Assembly (NCBI RefSeq): GCF_050948175.1
Contig: NW_027490147.1
Location: 682,001 to 746,000, forward strand
Source: Xylocopa sonorina
Lineage: Eukaryota > Arthropoda > Insecta > Hymenoptera > Apidae
Direction: 5' to 3'
Length of the DNA: 64,000 bases
Of this stretch, positions 58,794 through 64,000 are shown piece after piece. Made by a program: the position numbers and the translations under genes. The notes below the pieces were generated by a model, which saw only the letters and a list, made by a program, of their open reading frames with translations, had not been told where the DNA came from and made no database searches. Each line of letters begins with the position of its first letter. The stretch's first letter is position 1.

Positions 58794-60904
58794 ATGGTGG
58801 GATTTACATTCGTCTGGAGTGTAGATGCAGATGCACGAAACGTGTTCCACTGGACATTACATCTTATCACAAATCATTGAAATAAGATGCGACATCGCGT
58901 TGAAAGTAGCATTAGAACTCTATTGCTTCGACACTCATACATCCAAAAACGCTATCCCGTTGAAAGGAAGTGCAGGTTTCATGTTCTTTTGAAGTATAGA
59001 TGTAGATAATACTAACCCGTTGCATTAAATATTACAATTCATCATGAAACATTGAAGTGAGACTTGACATCGCATTGAATAAAGTATTAGAACTGTATTG
59101 CTGCGAAACGCAAATATCTAGAAAAGGCATCTCGTTGGACGGAACTGTATGATTCACATTCTTTTGAAATGTAGAGGCAGATAAACATAACACGTTGCAT
59201 TGAAAATTACATCTTATCATGAAGCATTGAAATGAGAAACGACGTCGCCTTGAATGAAGTACTAGAACCTTATTGCTTCGACACGAACGCATATAGAAAC
59301 GCTATACCTTTGCAAAGAAGTGCAGAATTTACATTCTGTTGAAGTGTAGAAGCTGAAAAGCATAACTCTTTGCATTGAATATTACATGATATCATGAATG
59401 TCTGAAATGAGATGCGACATTCAGTTGAATGAAGTATTAGTACTCTATTGCTTCTACACGTAGACATCAAGAAGGGTGATCTCTTTGCAAGAAAGAGCAT
59501 CATTTATATTCCTTTGAAGCGATTCATTCATTTTGTAAGTGATTTATTTTGAAGTGAAGTTATTCATATTCTTTGAAGCTAGTAATCATAAGGCATTCTT
59601 CATGCGTCATCATATTGCAATTCATTTCAAGAGTTCATAGTAAGCAACTAGGTTGTAATGCTCTATGCATCGCATTGTGCCTATCTGCTCCTACACTTCA
59701 AAAGAATGTGAATCCTACGCTTCCTTAAAAAGGATTTGCATTTCTGAATGTATGTACGTGTCGAAGCAATTAAGTTCTAATACTTCATTCATCGCGATGT
59801 CGCATCTCATTACAATGTTTCATGATAAGCTGTAATATTCAATGCAACGCGTTATGCTTATCTGTATCTACACTTCACAAGAATGTAAATTCTGCATTTC
59901 CATGCAACAGGATGACCCCTCATAGTGTCTGCTTGTCGAAGCAATGGAGTTCTAATGCTCCATTCATTGCGATGGCGCATCTCACTTGCACGTTTCAAAG
60001 GAAGTAAGCTGTAGACTGCTATGCATAGCAAAATGCTTATCTGTTTCTGCATCAAAATAATGTCAAATTTACAGTTCCATGCAACGACATGGCGCTTCAT
60101 ACTGTCTGCGTGTCAAAACAATAGAATCCTAATGCGCCACGCAATGCGATAACGCTTCTTATTTCAACGTTTCTAAATAGGTAAGCTGTAGCATTCTATG
60201 TATAGCATTATGCTTATCTGCTTCGACATTCCCAAAGATTGTGAATTTTACAGTCCCATGCAACGGAATGGTACTTCATAATGTCTGCGTATCAAAGCAA
60301 TGGGGCAGCAATGCTCCGTGCACTGCAATGGCGCATCTCATCAACGTATCAAAGTCTGTAAAAACGATTATGAATCGCTGAAACGAGATGTGCCACCGCA
60401 TAGCATGGAGCAATAGAACTCTACTGCCTTGAGACGCAGACACTATGAAGCGCTATCCCGTTGCATGGTTCTGTAGAATTCATATTCATTTCAATGGCAA
60501 AATCAGATGAGCATAATGCTATGCTTAGTAGATTACAGCTTACTTACTTTGAAACGTTCGATTTAGATGTACCACGCAATGCCGGGAGCATTTGAACTCC
60601 ATTTCTTTGATACGCATCTACTATGAAGGACCATCTGTTTGCACGGAACTGTGTAATTCACATTCTCTTGAGGAATAGAAGCAGATAAGCATAATGCTAT
60701 GCATAGGAGATTACATTTCATTTACTCTCAAACGTTGAAACGATATGTGCCATCGCATTGCACGGAGCAGTAGATCTCTTTGGCCTTCAAACACGGACAC
60801 TATGAAGCGCCATGAAGTTGAAGAAACTCTAAAATTCAGATTCTTTAGAAGTGTAGAACCAGATAAGCATAATGCATTGCATAGAAGAATAAAGCTAATG
60901 GAGC
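58794..60904. repeat. Composite Sat174 block: minus, plus, minus (second copy)
   Basis: Minus to about 59520, the GTGATTTATT spacer, plus from 59600 to 60350, minus to 60904. From 59280 on it parallels 40325-41390, including the spacer and flip points, with about four extra monomers in the 60060-60850 part. Confidence 0.85.
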
Positions 60905-61372
60905 ATTTATAGGGGCGGTAGTATTTAGAATTAGCTATAATATATGAATATTGTAAGTATATATACTAATTAGAAATCTTTATTTAAAGCGTCATAAAGT
61001 GGTATAAAATTTAATAGGATTTTGGGTGTAATGGAGTATTTGGACGGATATTCTATTTTCAGTTAACTAAAATATATTATAAGGTTCATTATATGTACTA
61101 ACGTAAAATATTAATTTAAAACAATATTAATTGCTACAAAATTAGATAGAATTTTGGGTGATATAATGTATTTATTGGAGATATTCTATTCACAAATAGC
61201 TGAGATATATTATATGTGTAAATATATTTACCAAATTGAAATGTTTATGCAAAATATCATGAAACGATATATAATTAGGTAGGTAGGATATTAGATGTAA
61301 TGTAGTATTTGGAGAGGACATTTTATTTACATTTATAGAAAGCTCTTGATGTGTTTAAATATATACACTTTC
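60905..61372 (+). repeat. Sat132 AT-rich satellite (second copy of the module)
   Basis: About 3.5 units. It begins GAGCATTTATAGGGGCGGTAG-like as at 41370, and its last units match 41510-41720 closely. It ends at TAAATATATACACT next to a GC-rich insertion. Confidence 0.8.
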
Positions 61373-61951
61373 TGTTGTGTCAAGGTGTCTAGCGCCTAGG
61401 TAGATCCGGTAAGCTAGTGCGAACTAGCGCATAGTCGTGCAGTGCTTTGCCGAAGTGCAAGTACTTCTTATGAGCTTCGCTTCTCGGGTAAAGCGTACAC
61501 GACGCGCGAGGAGGAAGGAATTTATCCGATGACTTGTGCGTGAATACGTGGCTAGTGCACCCGAATGTTCGGATCATCGCAGAGCTCTTCCCGTTCCAGT
61601 CAAGGAAGTCTTCGCTTCCGTACGTTCTATACGAGCTAATGATCGTCCAATTCCAGCTTCGATACCCGTTAGCCAGAATCAGCTTACCTGGCGCCGGATC
61701 TAATCACCGATCGGCCGTTCCAGCCATACGCCGCTGCTATCCGGGTCACTGGTCCTCGGCGCCTACGCTACCTGGAACGAGAAGAAAACCAATGAATTAA
61801 AAGCATCGGAAGGTAAGTTGCACACTTTTGTACACGGTAAGTCGAGCCGTGTCCGACGAAGAACCCAGCTCCCCGCAGTTCGCGTCGATTTCGCGAACGG
61901 CTACGATTAGTGTCAACGTGACGAGCGCATTCGCGACTTCAGGACGCGACA
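61373..61951. mobile_element. GC-rich LTR-like or Copia-derived fragment
   Basis: Begins TGTTGTGTC and ends GACAATACA, imperfect inverted ends as in an LTR, and differs sharply in composition from the satellites on both sides. On the minus strand a frame reads MIRTFGCTSHVFTH followed by KFLPPRASC, which resembles the end of a Copia integrase (RTFGC...PRA-C). Either a solo LTR of ~580 bp or a retroelement coding scrap; the two readings are not compatible with each other and neither is firm. Confidence 0.35.
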
Positions 61952-63930
61952 ATACACAAAACGCGTTACATTGAGTATCACATATTATCATGAAACATAG
62001 AAATGAGGTGGGACATCGCGTCTAATGCAGTATTAGTACACCATTCCTTCGACATGTAGATATCTAGAAACGCTATCCCTTTGCAAGGGAGTGTAGAAAT
62101 CAAATTCTTCTGAAGTATAGAAGAAATAAGCGTAACGCGTTGCATTGAATACTACTTCTTAAATTAAACATTGAAATGAGATTCCACATCGCGATGACTG
62201 GAGTACTATAACCCTATTGCTTCGATACGTAGATATCTAGAAGCGTAGATATCTAGAAGATGCCTTTGCAATGAAGTATAGAATTCACATTCTTTTGAAG
62301 GGTAGAAGCAAATAAGCATAATGCGATGCATAGAGCGTTACAAGCTACTTACTTACTTTGAACAGTTTAAAAGCAATGCGATATTGCGATGCATGAAGCA
62401 TGAGAAATCAAATGCTTCGACACTTGCAGCCCTAGAATCGCAATTACCTGGCAAAGAAGTGTACGATTCACATTCTGCTGGTGTGTTGAAGCAGATAAAC
62501 ATAACGCGTTGCATTGATTATTACATCTTATGATGAAACATAGAAATGAGATGCAATATCATGTTCTATGAAGCACTAGTACTCAATTGCTTCGACACGT
62601 AGACATCTAGAAACGCTATCCCGTAGCACGGAAGTGTGGAACTTACATTCTTTTGTAGTGAAGAGGAGATAAAAATAATGCGTTGCATTAAATATTACAC
62701 CTTATCGTGAGATATAGGAATGAGATGCGATATCACGTTTCATGAAGCATTAGAACTGTATTGCTCAAAAACGTAGACATCTAGAACCGCTACCGTAGCA
62801 AGGAAGTGTGGCATTTACATTCTTTTCAAGTGCTGACGAGATATACACAAGGCGATGGGTTGAATTACATCTTATCATGTAACATTAGTGAGATGCTATA
62901 TCTCGTTTTATGAAGCATTAGAACTCTATTGCCTCGATATATAGACATCTAGAAACGCTATTCCGTAGCAAGGAAGTGTGGTCGTGTAATTCTTTTGAAG
63001 TGTTTGACGAGATATACATAATGCGTGGCATTGATATTACATCTTATCGTGATACATAGAAATGGGATACGATATCGCGTTTTATGAACCATTAGGACTC
63101 CATTGCTTCGATACGTAGAAATCTAGAAATGCTATTCCGTTAAAGGTCAGTTTAGGATTCACATTCTATTCACGTTTAGAAGCAGATAGACATAACGCGC
63201 TGCATTGAAATTACATCCTACCATAAAACATTGTAATGAGACGCAACATTGCGTTGAATGGAGCAGTAGAAGTATATTTCATTGGCATGCAGATAATATG
63301 GAGCGCCATCTTGAATTGTATATTTTTCATTCTTTTGAAGAGCTCCAGCAGATAAGCATAATGCTATGCATTGAAGGCTATAGCATTCTCACTTTGAAAC
63401 GTTGAAATGAGTAGTACCATCGCATTGCATGTAGAACTAGCACTATACTGCTTTGAGACGCAGACACTACGAAGCGCCGTCTCGTTGCATGAAACTATAG
63501 AATCCACATGCATTTGAAGTGCAGAAGCATATAAGCATAATGCTATAGATAGAAGATTACGGCTTAAATACTTTGAAACGTTGAAACTAGATACCCCATC
63601 GGTTTACGTGGAACATTCTAATGCTACTGCTTTGACCCGTAGACAATACGAAGCGCCATGCCGTTGCCTGAAGCTGTATAATTCACATTCATTTGATGAC
63701 TAGAAGCAGTTAAGCATAATGCTATGCATAGGGGATTACAGCTCGCTTACATTGAAACGTTGAAATGCGTTGCGCCAACGTATTGCATGGAGCATCGGAA
63801 CTCTCTTGCTCTGACACGTAGACACTATAAAGCACCATTTCGTTTCAAGGAACTGTAGAATTCTCATTCTTTTGAAGTGCAGAAGCAAATAAGTATACAG
63901 CGATGCACAGAACGGTACAGCTTTCTTACT
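61952..63930 (-). repeat. Sat174 array, minus orientation
   Basis: About 11 monomers, starting with ACGCGTTACATTGAGTAT and moving from the TAACGCGTTGCATTGA type to the CATAATGCTATGCATAG type near 63320. Confidence 0.85.
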
Positions 63931-64000
63931 CTGAAACTTATCGCTTTTACGATTTAGAAGAATAAGAATTTGCAGTTTCCTACAACGAGATGGCGCTTCA
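63931..64000 (+). repeat. Start of a plus-orientation Sat174 array
   Basis: TTATCGCTTTTACGATTTAGAAGAATAAG followed by ACGAGATGGCGCTTCA reads in plus orientation, so the strand flips at about 63930, again at the TCTGCTTCTACACTTC part of the unit. Confidence 0.65.

Noticed and set aside
1..64000. CRISPR array or bacterial operon
   Set aside because: Repeats are 132-174 bp with no short repeat-spacer structure. Content is eukaryotic throughout.
1..64000. tRNA genes or an intact host protein gene
   Set aside because: No cloverleaf-like sequence or multi-exon gene was recognised by eye. A tRNA scan and a protein search would be needed to exclude them fully.

Overview
This window is repeat-dense, gene-poor DNA from an animal genome. 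I see no intact host gene, no tRNA and no bacterial-type gene. The organism is most likely an insect, possibly a hymenopteran. The reasons are the arthropod-like 5.8S and 28S rRNA sequence and the mobile-element set: an R1/TRAS-like LINE, BEL/Pao, Copia with the tRNA-half primer site, Gypsy, several piggyBac relatives and a Helitron. The texture fits pericentromeric or nucleolus-proximal heterochromatin. That setting, and the insect order, are inferences.

The background is a ~174-bp satellite (called Sat174 here), which fills about 40% of the window in both orientations and in at least two subfamilies. A second, AT-rich ~132-bp satellite (Sat132) occupies 41.4-41.7, 43.9-45.0 and 60.9-61.4 kb. 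Sat174 reverses strand many times. The array at 1.0-4.7 kb is itself an inverted duplication centred near 3.2 kb.

Layout: 1-0.55 kb unassigned; 0.55-4.67 Sat174; 4.67-7.79 a decayed rDNA piece (ITS1, 5.8S, ITS2, 5' part of 28S); 7.8-8.0 a short unclassified element (A); 8.0-9.26 Sat174; 9.26-9.82 the 3' part of an LTR; 9.8-15.1 AT-rich DNA containing inverted-repeat arm 1 (11.5-13.9); 15.1-17.4 Sat174; 17.4-25.7 a BEL/Pao element on the minus strand, split by a 5.5-kb R1-like LINE with a 15-bp target-site duplication; 25.9-28.8 a second BEL/Pao (LTR, gag, protease) on the plus strand; 28.8-30.6 Sat174; 30.6-32.0 the N-terminal part of a Helitron; 32.7-36.3 inverted-repeat arm 2; 36.3-36.7 the 5' part of the LTR whose 3' part lies at 9.3 kb; 36.7-39.0 Sat174; 39.0-40.1 element B, inverted relative to A; 40.1-41.7 satellites; 41.7-43.9 a piggyBac with a third LTR copy inside it; 43.9-46.0 satellites; 46.0-48.0 two piggyBac fragments back to back; 48.0-49.3 Sat174; 49.3-52.0 Copia; 52.0-53.8 Sat174; 53.8-55.8 two further piggyBac fragments; 55.8-58.8 Gypsy; 58.8-64.0 satellites, including a second copy of the 40.3-41.7 module.

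All transposon genes seen are broken by stops, frameshifts, deletions or lost catalytic residues. Three structural patterns stand out. First, most places where a transposon fragment stops against satellite fall in the same ~50-bp part of the satellite unit. Second, large-scale inverted symmetry (element A/B and arms 1/2) is centred near 23.5 kb. Third, one LTR appears as two halves in permuted order, both broken at a poly-C tract. All similarity statements come from reading by eye; no alignment or database search was run.
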